Of a stretch of DNA of 22,675 nucleotides, positions 1 through 7,305 are shown in pieces. The position numbers and the translations under genes are program-made. The DNA comes from a virus. Location of the stretch: the IMG/VR virus record IMGVR_UViG_3300041809_001444, positions 1 to 22,675 of that record; one strand, given 5' to 3'. Positions within the stretch are counted from its first letter, which is position 1. Each line of letters opens with the position of its first letter. A model generated the notes under the pieces. The model searched no databases and was not told where the DNA came from. It worked only from the letters and a program-made list of their open reading frames with translations.

Positions 1-1
1 C

Positions 2-1168
2 ATCCAGATCCCGGTCGGCGCCGCCGATACGCCGACCACGATCGCCACTGCGATCGCCGCCGCGATCAATGCCTACTGGAACCCGCTGACCGAGGCGATG
101 CTGCCGGTCACCGCGACATCGGCCGTCGCCGTTGTGACGCTGACGGCGCGCAACAAAGGCGCGATCTTCAACGAGACCGACTTCTATATGAACCCGCTGA
201 TCCAGGGCAACATCTTCGCCCAGGCTGGCGTATGGACGCTCGCGGTAGGGACCGCTGGCGCAGGCACGCCGACCGGCGTCGCGGCGGCGCTGGCCGTGCT
301 CGGCGACGATCCCGCAGACTTCGTCGTCTGCCCGTGGTCGGATACGACTTCGCTCGGCTTCTACACCGCTTGGGGCTCGGACATCAACGGCCGCTGGGCG
401 TGGAACCGGCAAAGCTACGGTCATTCGTGGTGCGCCTCGCGCGGGACGTTCTCGGCGCTGACGACGCTCGGGCTGACGATGAACGATCGCCACACGACGA
501 TCCTCGGCTGTCTCGCGCCCGGCGCCAACGGCACGCCGCACAGCTCCTATCTCTGGATCGCGGCGTTCGCGGCGCGGGTCTCGACCTGGCTGATGGATTG
601 CACAACCGGGGACGTGTCGCGCAGCCAGAAGCGGCTCGTCGTGCAGGGCCTGCGGCCGCCGCGCGACCGCTCGGTGTGGCCGAATTATTCCGGGCGCAAC
701 ACGCTGTTGAGTTCCGGGATCTCGACCTGGGGCGTCGGCGCCGACGGCTCGGTGCAGGTCGACAAGCTGATCACCACCTATCAGCTCGGCTCGAGCGGCC
801 AGCCGGACGCGGTGTTCCGCGACATCCAGGCGCTCTATCAAGTCTCGGGCGGGTTGAAGTTCCTGCGCGCCGGCCTGGCGACGTTGTTCGGCCAGAAGGC
901 GATCGCGCCGTCGAACCCGGGCAATCTCGGCGCCCTCGCGACGCCGGCCGACATCAAGGGCGGCTTCGTCTCGCTCTATTCGCAGCTGTGCAGCCAGGGC
1001 GTGTTCGCCGATTCGGCGACCTTCGCCTCGCTACTCAGCGTCGTGCAGAACGCAAGCAATCCCGATCGCGTCGACGTCTTCTGCCCGCTCGAGCGTGTCA
1101 ACCCGCTCGACATCCTGGCCGCCAACGCGACGGTCTACCAGCAATTTCCGCAGTCGATCGCGGCGTGA
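2..1168 (+). CDS. Phage tail sheath protein, 5' partial (Mu gpL-like)
   Basis: The frame is open to the left edge, so the N-terminus lies outside the window; 388 residues are visible. The protein should form the contractile outer sheath that drives the tail tube through the host envelope. Family-like segments include an alanine-rich helix ending AAAINAYWNPL, followed by LPVTATS, and the core segments WAWNRQSYGHSW and RPPRDRSVWPN. A methionine at base 98 exists but is internal, because upstream codons read as coherent protein. The tail-tube gene follows after a 92-base gap containing a palindromic repeat, which matches the sheath-tube order of Mu. The family call comes from motif recognition plus gene order, without a database search. 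Confidence 0.88.
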   Translation: MQIPVGAADTPTTIATAIAAAINAYWNPLTEAMLPVTATSAVAVVTLTARNKGAIFNETDFYMNPLIQGNIFAQAGVWTLAVGTAGAGTPTGVAAALAVLGDDPADFVVCPWSDTTSLGFYTAWGSDINGRWAWNRQSYGHSWCASRGTFSALTTLGLTMNDRHTTILGCLAPGANGTPHSSYLWIAAFAARVSTWLMDCTTGDVSRSQKRLVVQGLRPPRDRSVWPNYSGRNTLLSSGISTWGVGADGSVQVDKLITTYQLGSSGQPDAVFRDIQALYQVSGGLKFLRAGLATLFGQKAIAPSNPGNLGALATPADIKGGFVSLYSQLCSQGVFADSATFASLLSVVQNASNPDRVDVFCPLERVNPLDILAANATVYQQFPQSIAA

Positions 1169-1175
1169 GAAAAAG

Positions 1176-1242
1176 GGCAGTCGGCAGTCGGCAGTAGGCA
1201 GTAGGTCGAAGCCGCTTCCCCGACTGCCGAATGCCTATTGCC
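1176..1242. repeat. Heptamer-repeat palindrome between sheath and tube genes
   Basis: Four tandem heptamers lie at 1176-1203 (GGCAGTC twice, then GGCAGTA twice). After a loop, 1220-1242 contains the imperfect reverse complement of the same unit. The arms could fold into a long hairpin in DNA or mRNA. It fills most of the 92-base sheath-tube gap and ends just before the tube gene's ribosome binding site. It resembles short intergenic palindromic repeats dispersed in alphaproteobacterial genomes, though copy number cannot be judged from one window. It lacks a T-run, so it is not an obvious terminator, but it could alter transcript stability or sheath:tube expression. Confidence 0.75.
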
Positions 1243-1260
1243 TTCTTCAAGGAGATTCCC

Positions 1261-1653
1261 ATGGCCGATTTCGGCGGATTGATCCGCTTCACTTACAACG
1301 CGACGCCGATGAAGATCCGGGCGCGCGTCACCATCGAGCCGACCGGCGGCGACTACAAGGCCGAGGACAATCAGGACGGCAGCTTCGACCGCTACTACCA
1401 GCCGATGGGGCCGAAGTTCGACCTCGAATTCGTCGACTCGGCCGACGGCGTCAGCGCCAAGTCGCTGCCGTGGGACGCGATCATGGCCGGCGGTCCTTAC
1501 AACATCTCGATCGTCGAGGACTCGAACAGCGTGTTGCATACGTTCACCGGCTCCAAGTTCATCGGCCGGCCGAAGATCGACCGGCTCAAGGGCCTCGTCT
1601 CCGGCGTCACCGGCCAGTGCCCGGTCGGCGGCTACCAGCAGACGGCGACGTAA
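1261..1653 (+). CDS. Phage tail tube protein (Mu gpM-like)
   Basis: This 130-residue protein should polymerise into the inner tail tube inside the sheath. Its short, beta-rich sequence begins MADFGGLIRFTYNATPMKIR and ends in a segment carrying QCPVGGYQQTAT, consistent with the Mu-like tail tube family. The start at 1261 is chosen because AAGGAG lies at 1249-1254, six bases upstream. An in-frame ATG at 1231 lies inside the palindromic repeat and has no such signal. The gene sits directly between the sheath and the tail assembly chaperone, the standard position, with only three bases to the next start. Confidence 0.87.
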   Translation: MADFGGLIRFTYNATPMKIRARVTIEPTGGDYKAEDNQDGSFDRYYQPMGPKFDLEFVDSADGVSAKSLPWDAIMAGGPYNISIVEDSNSVLHTFTGSKFIGRPKIDRLKGLVSGVTGQCPVGGYQQTAT

Positions 1654-1656
1654 GCG

Positions 1657-1965
1657 ATGGCGACGAAGGACGTTCCCCTGTCGACGCCAATCGCTTGGGC
1701 CGGCAAGAAGCTTGCCGCCGTCTCGCTGCGCGAACCAAATGGCCAGGATTTCTTCGACCTCGGTGAGCCGAAGATCATGGTCAGGATGCGCGACGGCGGC
1801 TTCTATTTCATCGAGCAGGAAGCGGTGATCAAGGCCTATCTCGAACGCTGCCTCACCCACGAGGCGCACGGCGCTTTGCTACCGCTGCTGAGCCTCGCCG
1901 ACGCGCGCGAGGTTAAGGACGCGCTGTTCGATTTTTTCCACGCGGCGCCGGCGACGCCTTCCTGA
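1657..1965 (+). CDS. Tail assembly chaperone, zero-frame product (Mu gp41-like)
   Basis: This is a 102-residue protein in the position of the lambda G / Mu gp41 tail assembly chaperones, which coat the tape measure during tail building and are absent from the finished virion. The sequence around VSLREPNGQDFFDLGEP matches the general style of Mu gp41-like proteins. The ORF starts three bases after the tube gene. Near its 3' end, in phase, is the slippery heptamer T TTT TTC at 1932-1938, after which this frame runs only 27 more bases to TGA. A minority of ribosomes should shift there to make a longer product. The role follows from motif, position and frameshift architecture together. Confidence 0.85.
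   Translation: MATKDVPLSTPIAWAGKKLAAVSLREPNGQDFFDLGEPKIMVRMRDGGFYFIEQEAVIKAYLERCLTHEAHGALLPLLSLADAREVKDALFDFFHAAPATPS
1932..1938 (+). other. Programmed -1 ribosomal frameshift site
   Basis: The heptamer T TTT TTC is in the reading phase required for simultaneous P- and A-site slippage (codons GAT TTT TTC from 1930). The -1 frame becomes open only after a TAA at 1914-1916, so any shift must happen between that stop and the zero-frame TGA at 1963-1965; the heptamer lies in this short interval. After slipping, CCA at 1938 is read and the frame stays open to TAG at 2085-2087. A GC-rich segment (GGCGCCGGCGACGCC) follows and could form a stimulating structure. Such frameshifts between tape-measure chaperone genes are conserved in tailed phages, including Mu. 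Confidence 0.85.
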
Positions 1966-2087
1966 CGGCGCTCGGCGACCTAGTCTTCAAGTTGAGACTG
2001 GTCGCGCTCGACGCCGCCGCCGCGAAACCGATCTCCGAACTGCTGGCGCTGCACCGCTTCGCCGCAGGAACGATGCCAAAGAGGTAG
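1938..2087 (+). CDS. Tail assembly chaperone -1 frameshift extension (T-like)
   Basis: This -1 frame adds 49 codons after the slippery site, giving a fusion of about 143 residues (94 from the zero frame plus 49). The added part reads as plausible protein, including AFLTALGDLVFKLRLVALDA and ISELLALHRFAAGTMPKR, with amphipathic helical character. It has no convincing start codon or ribosome binding site of its own, and its TAG ends one base before the tape measure ATG at 2089. By analogy with lambda gpGT, the extension should bind the tape measure or recruit tail tube subunits. Too short to be obvious as a free-standing ORF, it would be missed by routine annotation. Confidence 0.82.
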   Translation, partial: PRGAGDAFLTALGDLVFKLRLVALDAAAAKPISELLALHRFAAGTMPKR

Positions 2088-2088
2088 C

Positions 2089-3879
2089 ATGGCCGTCCTT
2101 GAGTCACGCCTCGTCATCGCCGGAGACGACCTCACCGGGCCGATGTTCGCCTCGATCCAGGCGAAGATGGACGCGCTGGATGGCCGCATCGGCACGATCA
2201 ACGCGACAATTGGCCGGATCGGTGCGGCGACCAAGCCGCCTGCGGTGGTGCAGGACACAACGAAGGCGGTCGACGACGCCAAGGCCAAAACGCAGGCCGC
2301 TTCCGGCGGCATGCTGAACGGCCTCGCCGGCTTTGTCGCCGCGATTACCGGCTTCGAAGTGGTGACGGCGGCGTGGGAGCAAAAGGCCGAACAACTCCAC
2401 GAAGAGATGCGCCAGAAGCTCGCCGCGATGAGCCCCGAGGAGATCGCCGAAGGCGAGAAGATCGGCGCCGACATTGCGTCGCACTACCCGAGCGTGGCGC
2501 AATCCGACGTTATGCACACGCTGCGCAGCGTGCGCACGGTGACCGGCTCCTACGACGAGGCGAAGGGCCTCGTGGAAGACATCACGAAATTACGCACCAT
2601 CGCCCAGGCGGCCAATCCCCAAGCGTCGCCCGAGCAGATGACCGAAGAAATGGACAAGCTGATCAAGGCGATGGAAATCGCCGGGGTGACCAACGACCCG
2701 GTCAAGTTTGGCCGGTACATCAACGACATCGCCAAGGCGTTGAACGCCTTCGGCGATCAGTTGAAGCCCGAAGATTATTTTGAGCAGTTGCGCTACGCGC
2801 GCGCCGCCGGGCAGACGATCTCCGAACGCTTCCTGATGACGACCATGGCGACGCTCGGAACCGAAGTCGGCGGCCAGTCGATCGGCACGGCGGTGGCGGC
2901 GTTTAACCAAGCCTTGGTTGGCGGCCGGATGACGCACCAGGCTGCGCTCGGCTTCGCTGATCTCGGCCTAGTGAACGACGAAGACTTGCTGCGCACCAAG
3001 ACAGGCGAGGTCAAGGGGGTCAAGCGCGGTTCGCACGTCAAGGATTGGCGGCTGGCGCAGAGCGACCCTGATTTGTGGATCAAGCAAGACTTACTGCCGG
3101 CGCTGGCGGCCAAGGGCGTCACCGACCCGGCCGAGATCCAGTCGGCGATCAGCCAGTTGTTCTCCAACCGGCTCGCCGCGCAGCTGGCGTCGATGATCGC
3201 CAACCAGCCGGTCAAGCTGGAAAAGAATGCGAAATTGTGGTCGGACGCATCGGGCAAGGAGTCCGCCGACACACTGACGCGCGGCGACCCTTACGCTGCT
3301 CGGAAGGGCGCATTGAACACGCTGACGCGCGGGCTCGCCAAGATCATGCCGGTGCAGGAGGCGACGGACGTCAGCGCGGCGGTGTCGATGTCGCCGGGGG
3401 AAGCGGCTTTTCCGTGGCTTGGCGCGCCGGATGAGGTGCACACTTCGAAAGGGTCGGTGTCCAGATCCGATGTGCTCGGGGCGTTGAAGGATGGGTGGCG
3501 GGCGCTCCTCGGCGAGATCCAGATCGGGCCGCCGCAGATCGGCGGGTCGGGGCAGGCGTGGCAGAACGACATTCACGCCTATCAATCGCTCTACGGCGCA
3601 GGCTATCGCAACGGCGACCTCGAGGCCGAGGAAGCGCGCGAGCGCTCGCGCGGGCTGGCGATGGGCGGCGCGCACGGGCCGCTCGATGTGACGGGCAAGG
3701 TGACGCTCGACCCGAACTCGAAAGCCGAGGTCGACGTCAACGTGCATGTCGAGACCGACTCGCTGCTGAAGTTTGTCGCCGACGCGGTGGCGACCGCGAC
3801 CGGCAATCTCGCCGCCCATGTCGGTCGCATGGACACCGACGCCTCGCCTCGGCGTTCCGGTGGCATCGGGCATATGTGA
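2089..3879 (+). CDS. Tail tape measure protein
   Basis: This 596-residue protein sits directly after the chaperone pair, where the tape measure is always found. Its helix-rich N-terminus (ASIQAKMDALDGRIGTINAT) and hydrophobic glycine-rich segment at about residues 75-95 are typical. Such proteins set tail length and may leave with the DNA on injection. At roughly 1.5 angstroms per residue, general for the family, the tail would be around 90 nm. AGAGG at 2080-2084 precedes the ATG. The middle and C-terminal parts (Gly/Asp/Arg-rich from about residue 480) contain no enzyme domain I recognise. The stop lies five bases from the end of the converging reverse-strand gene. Confidence 0.85.
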   Translation: MAVLESRLVIAGDDLTGPMFASIQAKMDALDGRIGTINATIGRIGAATKPPAVVQDTTKAVDDAKAKTQAASGGMLNGLAGFVAAITGFEVVTAAWEQKAEQLHEEMRQKLAAMSPEEIAEGEKIGADIASHYPSVAQSDVMHTLRSVRTVTGSYDEAKGLVEDITKLRTIAQAANPQASPEQMTEEMDKLIKAMEIAGVTNDPVKFGRYINDIAKALNAFGDQLKPEDYFEQLRYARAAGQTISERFLMTTMATLGTEVGGQSIGTAVAAFNQALVGGRMTHQAALGFADLGLVNDEDLLRTKTGEVKGVKRGSHVKDWRLAQSDPDLWIKQDLLPALAAKGVTDPAEIQSAISQLFSNRLAAQLASMIANQPVKLEKNAKLWSDASGKESADTLTRGDPYAARKGALNTLTRGLAKIMPVQEATDVSAAVSMSPGEAAFPWLGAPDEVHTSKGSVSRSDVLGALKDGWRALLGEIQIGPPQIGGSGQAWQNDIHAYQSLYGAGYRNGDLEAEEARERSRGLAMGGAHGPLDVTGKVTLDPNSKAEVDVNVHVETDSLLKFVADAVATATGNLAAHVGRMDTDASPRRSGGIGHM

Positions 3880-3884
3880 TGCGG

Positions 3885-4298
3885 TCAGGGGGTCGCAAGC
3901 CAGGGCTTGGCGCCCGCGGCGCGCTCGTCGTGTGCCGCTCCGGCCGGCGCGAACGCCGCGCTCGCCGGACGCGCCGCCGCGACGGGCGGCCGGGACGGCT
4001 CCTCGACGTCTCGCGCCGTGGCCAGGGTGCGGCAATGCGGGCAGATCGTCGCCTCGGCGCGGATGAACTCGCGACAGGCGGGGCAACGCGTTTCGCCGCG
4101 CGCCGCGGCGTCGCGTTCAGCGCGGGCGACCAGGGCGTCGCCGTTCGGCTTCGAGACGATGGCGACCGGCAACGCGATCGGAAAGAACAACGCGCCGGCG
4201 AGCCAGTTGAGCCAGAAGGAATAACCTTTGTGAAATTTGATCGTCGCCGGAATCAATCCGAGCAGGATCAGCAGACCGAAGGCGTCATCCGGTTGCAT
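3885..4298 (-). CDS. Two-TM zinc-ribbon protein, reverse-strand moron candidate
   Basis: This 137-residue protein is encoded opposite to the tail genes around it. Two hydrophobic segments at about residues 7-20 and 29-48 suggest a small inner-membrane protein. A zinc-ribbon-like quartet follows (Cys72, Cys75, Cys86, Cys89, in RCPACREF and ICPHCRTL), then a Pro/Ala-rich tail. The start at 4298 has GAGGAG eight bases upstream; a longer ORF from 4364 lacks this. It is strongly preferred over the plus-strand ORFs here because of its coherent membrane and cysteine motifs. Its function is unknown. An isolated reverse gene between tape measure and circularization genes looks like a moron that may be expressed in the lysogen. 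Confidence 0.75.
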   Translation of the reverse strand: MQPDDAFGLLILLGLIPATIKFHKGYSFWLNWLAGALFFPIALPVAIVSKPNGDALVARAERDAAARGETRCPACREFIRAEATICPHCRTLATARDVEEPSRPPVAAARPASAAFAPAGAAHDERAAGAKPWLATP

Positions 4299-4364
4299 CG
4301 CGATCGCTCCTCGGCGAGCGCCGCGCTCTCGGCGCAGCGGCGCCGCAGCCGCGGAGACTAGCAC

Positions 4365-4838
4365 ATGCGCGACTGGATGGCGACGCTGTGGCCGGCCTCG
4401 TTCATGGGCGTGCCGTTCTGGGTCGAGGACGACGGCGCGACGACCGGCCGGCGCGTGTCGACGACGTCATTTCCGGGGGTGGACGAACCTTTCAACGAGG
4501 ACCTCGGCCGCAAGGCGCGATATATCGAGATCAGCGGCTATTTCATCGGCGACGTCTCGGACGGCCAGATGACGGCGCTCGAGGCGGTTTGCGACGGCGT
4601 TTCGACGGCGGGCACGCTGGTGTTGCCGGCGCAGGGGCCAATTCAGGCGCGCTGCGAAGACATCAAGCGGAATCGCAAGCGCGACAAGATGGGGCGGTTC
4701 GGCTTCACCGCCAAGTTCGTCCGCGAGGGGCTCGGGTCGCCGCTGGCGCCGAGCGAATTTCTCGCCCAACTCGCCTTCGACGCCGTTGGCGCGCTGACCG
4801 CAGCCGCGCCGGCGTTCTTGAACGGAGTCGGGCTGTGA
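4365..4838 (+). CDS. DNA circularization protein, N-terminal half (Mu gpN-like)
   Basis: This 157-residue ORF carries the complete N-terminal domain of the Mu gpN / DNA circulation family. Hallmarks are MRDWMATLWPASFMGVPFWV at residues 1-20, FPGVDEPFNEDLGRKARY at about 36-53 and EISGYFIGD at about 55-63. The family links tail and baseplate assembly to DNA circularization in Mu-like phages. GGAG at 4353-4356 precedes the ATG by eight bases. Full-length relatives continue into a helical C-terminal region, but here TGA follows FLNGVGL, and the continuation appears in another frame after a palindromic repeat. The half could work as a separate subunit paired with the next ORF, or be a fragment of a broken gene. 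Confidence 0.85.
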   Translation: MRDWMATLWPASFMGVPFWVEDDGATTGRRVSTTSFPGVDEPFNEDLGRKARYIEISGYFIGDVSDGQMTALEAVCDGVSTAGTLVLPAQGPIQARCEDIKRNRKRDKMGRFGFTAKFVREGLGSPLAPSEFLAQLAFDAVGALTAAAPAFLNGVGL

Positions 4839-4850
4839 CGGCGAACCAAG

Positions 4851-4900
4851 ACGTGGATGGCCGGGTCAAGCCCGGCCATGATGGGCGATGGCGGGAGAAG
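4851..4900. repeat. Palindromic intergenic element splitting the circularization gene
   Basis: A perfect nine-base-pair palindrome, ATGGCCGGG at 4857-4865 and CCCGGCCAT at 4871-4879 with loop TCAAG, sits within the flank ACGTGG...ATGATGGGCG. It resembles the abundant short palindromic elements of Bradyrhizobium-like genomes (RIME-type), though I cannot confirm the exact family. It lies between two ORFs that together look like one DNA circularization protein. The purine-rich right flank (GGGAG at 4893-4897, AAGGGGAG at 4898-4905) supplies the ribosome binding site of the second half. The outer limits given are approximate. Confidence 0.75.
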
Positions 4901-4905
4901 GGGAG

Positions 4906-5715
4906 ATGAGCCGGCCAAGCTGGATCGCCGCCAACGTCGTCGACGGCCTGCAGGGGATCGTCGCGCAGATCGAGGCGGTCTTCAACGCATCGACGGTCGA
5001 CGCGGCCAAGGCGGCGGCGATTTCGGTCGCTATCGCCACCGACCCGGCGCCGAGCGCCTCGACGCCGGCGACGACCGCCAACGTGACCGGCCTGATGACG
5101 GCGCTGATCGCGCTCTACAACGCGATTCCGTTCCTGGTCGAGCCGGGGATCGGCGTCGACCCGAGCGTGTCGCGAGGGCTGATCGCGCTCGCCTGCGGCC
5201 TCGCCGGTGCGATGGCGCCCGACGATGCAGCCGCGGCCTTCGCGCAAGCGGTCGACCTGACCGCCGACGCAACGCCTTCGCCGACCTCGACGCCGAACCG
5301 GCTGACCGACGCGGCGAACGCCGAGATCGTGGCGCGGTTTGCGCGGATGGTCTATCTCGCCGCCTACACCGAGGCGCTGGTCCTGTCGACTTACGCCACG
5401 CGCGCCCAGGCGATCACCGCGCGCGCCGATTGCGTGCAGCGGTTCGAGCGCGAGCTCGACCTTTGCGGCTTCGCCCGCGACATCGGCGTCGCGACGGCGC
5501 TGACCGCGATGCGCGACCGCTGCGTCGCCTATCTGACCCAGGCGATCATCAATGCGACGCCGGTGCTAACCGTCTCGGCGCCGATCGCCCTGCCGGCGTT
5601 GTGGTGGGCATGGCGGCTCTATCAGGACCCGACGCGCGCCGCGCAGCTGATTAGCCGTAACGACGTGCCGACCTGCGAATTCATGCCGATCCAGTTCGAA
5701 GCGCTGGCGGCGTAG
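4906..5715 (+). CDS. DNA circularization protein, C-terminal half (Mu gpN-like)
   Basis: This 269-residue, alanine-rich helical protein has no enzymatic motif. It matches the C-terminal region of gpN-like proteins by position, by helix-rich composition and by its ending (TCEFMPIQFEALAA), which resembles the usual gpN-type close. The start at 4906 (MSRPSWIAANVVDG) is chosen because GGGAG lies eight bases upstream; the in-frame ATG at 4888 falls within the repeat flank. Read as protein, FLNGVG at the end of the previous ORF joins naturally to RPSWIAANV here. The two ORFs total about 426 residues, a plausible full-length protein. The baseplate hub gene starts nine bases downstream. Confidence 0.7.
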   Translation: MSRPSWIAANVVDGLQGIVAQIEAVFNASTVDAAKAAAISVAIATDPAPSASTPATTANVTGLMTALIALYNAIPFLVEPGIGVDPSVSRGLIALACGLAGAMAPDDAAAAFAQAVDLTADATPSPTSTPNRLTDAANAEIVARFARMVYLAAYTEALVLSTYATRAQAITARADCVQRFERELDLCGFARDIGVATALTAMRDRCVAYLTQAIINATPVLTVSAPIALPALWWAWRLYQDPTRAAQLISRNDVPTCEFMPIQFEALAA

Positions 5716-5724
5716 GGGCGAGGC

Positions 5725-6795
5725 ATGGCGCTCGAGCAGGTCGTCGTCTCGGTCGGCGGTGGGAATTTCACCACCTGGGAGAAGATCGAGATCCACGCCA
5801 GCGTCAAGGATGCGGCGCGGACGCTCGATCTGCATATCGTCGACCAGGTCGGCGCGCCGCTCGCGCCGGGCGTGTTCGTCGGCCAGCCGGAGGTGACCGT
5901 CACCGCGACCGGCGAGCTGATGTTCACCGGCTATGTCGACAAGCTCAAGCCGGAGATCGACCCGGAGCATTACAAGGCGACGATCTCGGCACGGTCGAAG
6001 GGACAAGACGCGGTCGACAGCAGCGTCGACCACACCAAACCCGACTACGTCGATCAGAACGTGCTGCAGGTCGCCCAGGACCAGGACGCGTTCGGCATCG
6101 GCTTTTCCGCCGACTTCACGCCCGACGGCTTCGATCGCTGGCGGCCGAATGTCGGCCATACGCTGTGGCAGGCGCTCGTTCCGCTGTGCGAGGACGAAGG
6201 CGCGACGATGAGCGGGCAAGCGGACGGGTCGATCAAGATCACCCGCGCCGGCGAGAGTGCGACGCCGCAGGCTGGCCCGATCGTCGAAGGCGCGAACCTG
6301 TGGAAGGGCTCGGGCGACTTCGACACGTCGGCCCAGCACAGCGAGGTCAACGAACACGGGCAGAGCTACAAAGGCGATGGGGCGCAGGCGATCGCGATCA
6401 AGGCGACGGCCAAAAATTCGACGGTGACGCGCAACCGGCCGCTGCACCATCACCACGATCGCCACACCGACCGCCCGCGGGTGCTGCGGCGGGCCAAGCG
6501 GCGGCGCGACAAGGAAGAGGGCGAGGGCGTCCGCGCGACCATCCATATGCGCGGCTGGCGCGATTCCGGCGGGATGATCTGGACGCCGGGGAACCTCGTC
6601 TATGTCAAATCGCCGTCGCTTTATCTTTGCCAATACCTGCTGATCGAGTCGGTTCTCTATTCACAGGGCGGAAGCCCGGGCGAAGGGACCTTCAGTGTTC
6701 TCGGCCTCGTCGATCCCCGCGCCCATGGCGGGACGGGCGGCGGCGTCAATCAGTCCGGCTCGGCGTGGACCTTCGACGATTCGGCGGCGCAATGA
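5725..6795 (+). CDS. Baseplate hub protein (Mu gpP/gp44-like)
   Basis: This 356-residue protein matches the Mu gpP type of baseplate hub, the structural counterpart of T4 gp27, which joins the tail tube to the central spike. Typical features are the beta-rich N-terminus (WEKIEIHASVKDAARTLDL), the GELMFTGYVDKLKPEIDPEHY segment, and a basic linker near residues 240-265 followed by VRATIHMRGWRDSGG and W(T)PGNLVYVKSPSL. An unusual run, HHHHDRH, starts the linker. The gene follows the circularization protein and overlaps the spike gene by four bases (ATGA), matching the Mu order N, P, 45. GAGG lies just before the ATG. Confidence 0.85.
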   Translation: MALEQVVVSVGGGNFTTWEKIEIHASVKDAARTLDLHIVDQVGAPLAPGVFVGQPEVTVTATGELMFTGYVDKLKPEIDPEHYKATISARSKGQDAVDSSVDHTKPDYVDQNVLQVAQDQDAFGIGFSADFTPDGFDRWRPNVGHTLWQALVPLCEDEGATMSGQADGSIKITRAGESATPQAGPIVEGANLWKGSGDFDTSAQHSEVNEHGQSYKGDGAQAIAIKATAKNSTVTRNRPLHHHHDRHTDRPRVLRRAKRRRDKEEGEGVRATIHMRGWRDSGGMIWTPGNLVYVKSPSLYLCQYLLIESVLYSQGGSPGEGTFSVLGLVDPRAHGGTGGGVNQSGSAWTFDDSAAQ

Positions 6796-7298
6796 GGGAT
6801 CAGGAACCGACCGTCCGCTCGCAACTGCTGCGCGCGATCCTCGAGAGCGTCGACGACAGCGGCCCGCAGCAGCTGATGAAGCTCTCCGGTCTCGCCGGCC
6901 AGACGATCGGCGAGGCGGTGCGCTCGCAGCATTTCGGCCTGACCAGCGTGCCGCCGGCCGGCGCCGAGGCGCTGATGCTGGCGCTCGGGGGCGGGTTCGA
7001 CCGGGCGCATGCGCTCGGCGTCGAGCATCCGCAGAAACGGCCGACCAATTTACCGTCCGGCGCTTCGGCGCTTTACGACGCGAGCGGCAACATCATCAAG
7101 CTGCTCGGGCCGGGCGGCGCGGTGATGAACTTCAACGCCAACGGCTGGACGCTGACTTGCGCCGGCGCGACGATCACCAGCAACGGCAAAGACATCGTGA
7201 TCGAAGCGCCAGGCGCGCAGGTCAAACTCGGCGTCGGAACCTATTCGCCGATCGTCACCGTCGCCGGCCCGTCGAGCCAGGCGCAGGCGGCTTTGTGA
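6792..7298 (+). CDS. Baseplate spike/assembly protein (Mu gp45-like)
   Basis: This 168-residue protein is translationally coupled to the hub gene through ATGA at 6792-6795. The N-terminal region (residues 1-60, with GQTIGEAVRSQHFGLTSVP) resembles the OB-like domain of Mu gp45 and gpV proteins. The C-terminal part from about residue 90 is glycine-rich and beta-repetitive (NANGWTLTCAGATITSNGKD), as expected for a trimeric membrane-piercing needle. Its role would be puncturing the outer membrane on tail contraction. The frame is open far upstream of 6792, but that part is a shadow of the hub gene. I see no HxH iron-binding tip motif, so the tip chemistry is uncertain. Confidence 0.82.
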   Translation: MRDQEPTVRSQLLRAILESVDDSGPQQLMKLSGLAGQTIGEAVRSQHFGLTSVPPAGAEALMLALGGGFDRAHALGVEHPQKRPTNLPSGASALYDASGNIIKLLGPGGAVMNFNANGWTLTCAGATITSNGKDIVIEAPGAQVKLGVGTYSPIVTVAGPSSQAQAAL

Positions 7299-7305
7299 GG
7301 CGCGC

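Noticed and set aside
3907-4224. Forward ORFs opposite the zinc-ribbon membrane protein
   Set aside because: They lack TM segments, motifs and a good ribosome binding site, whereas the reverse-strand gene has all three.
4888-4905. Earlier ATG at 4888 for the second circularization ORF
   Set aside because: It lies in the palindrome flank and would add only MAGEGE, while the ATG at 4906 has GGGAG at correct spacing.
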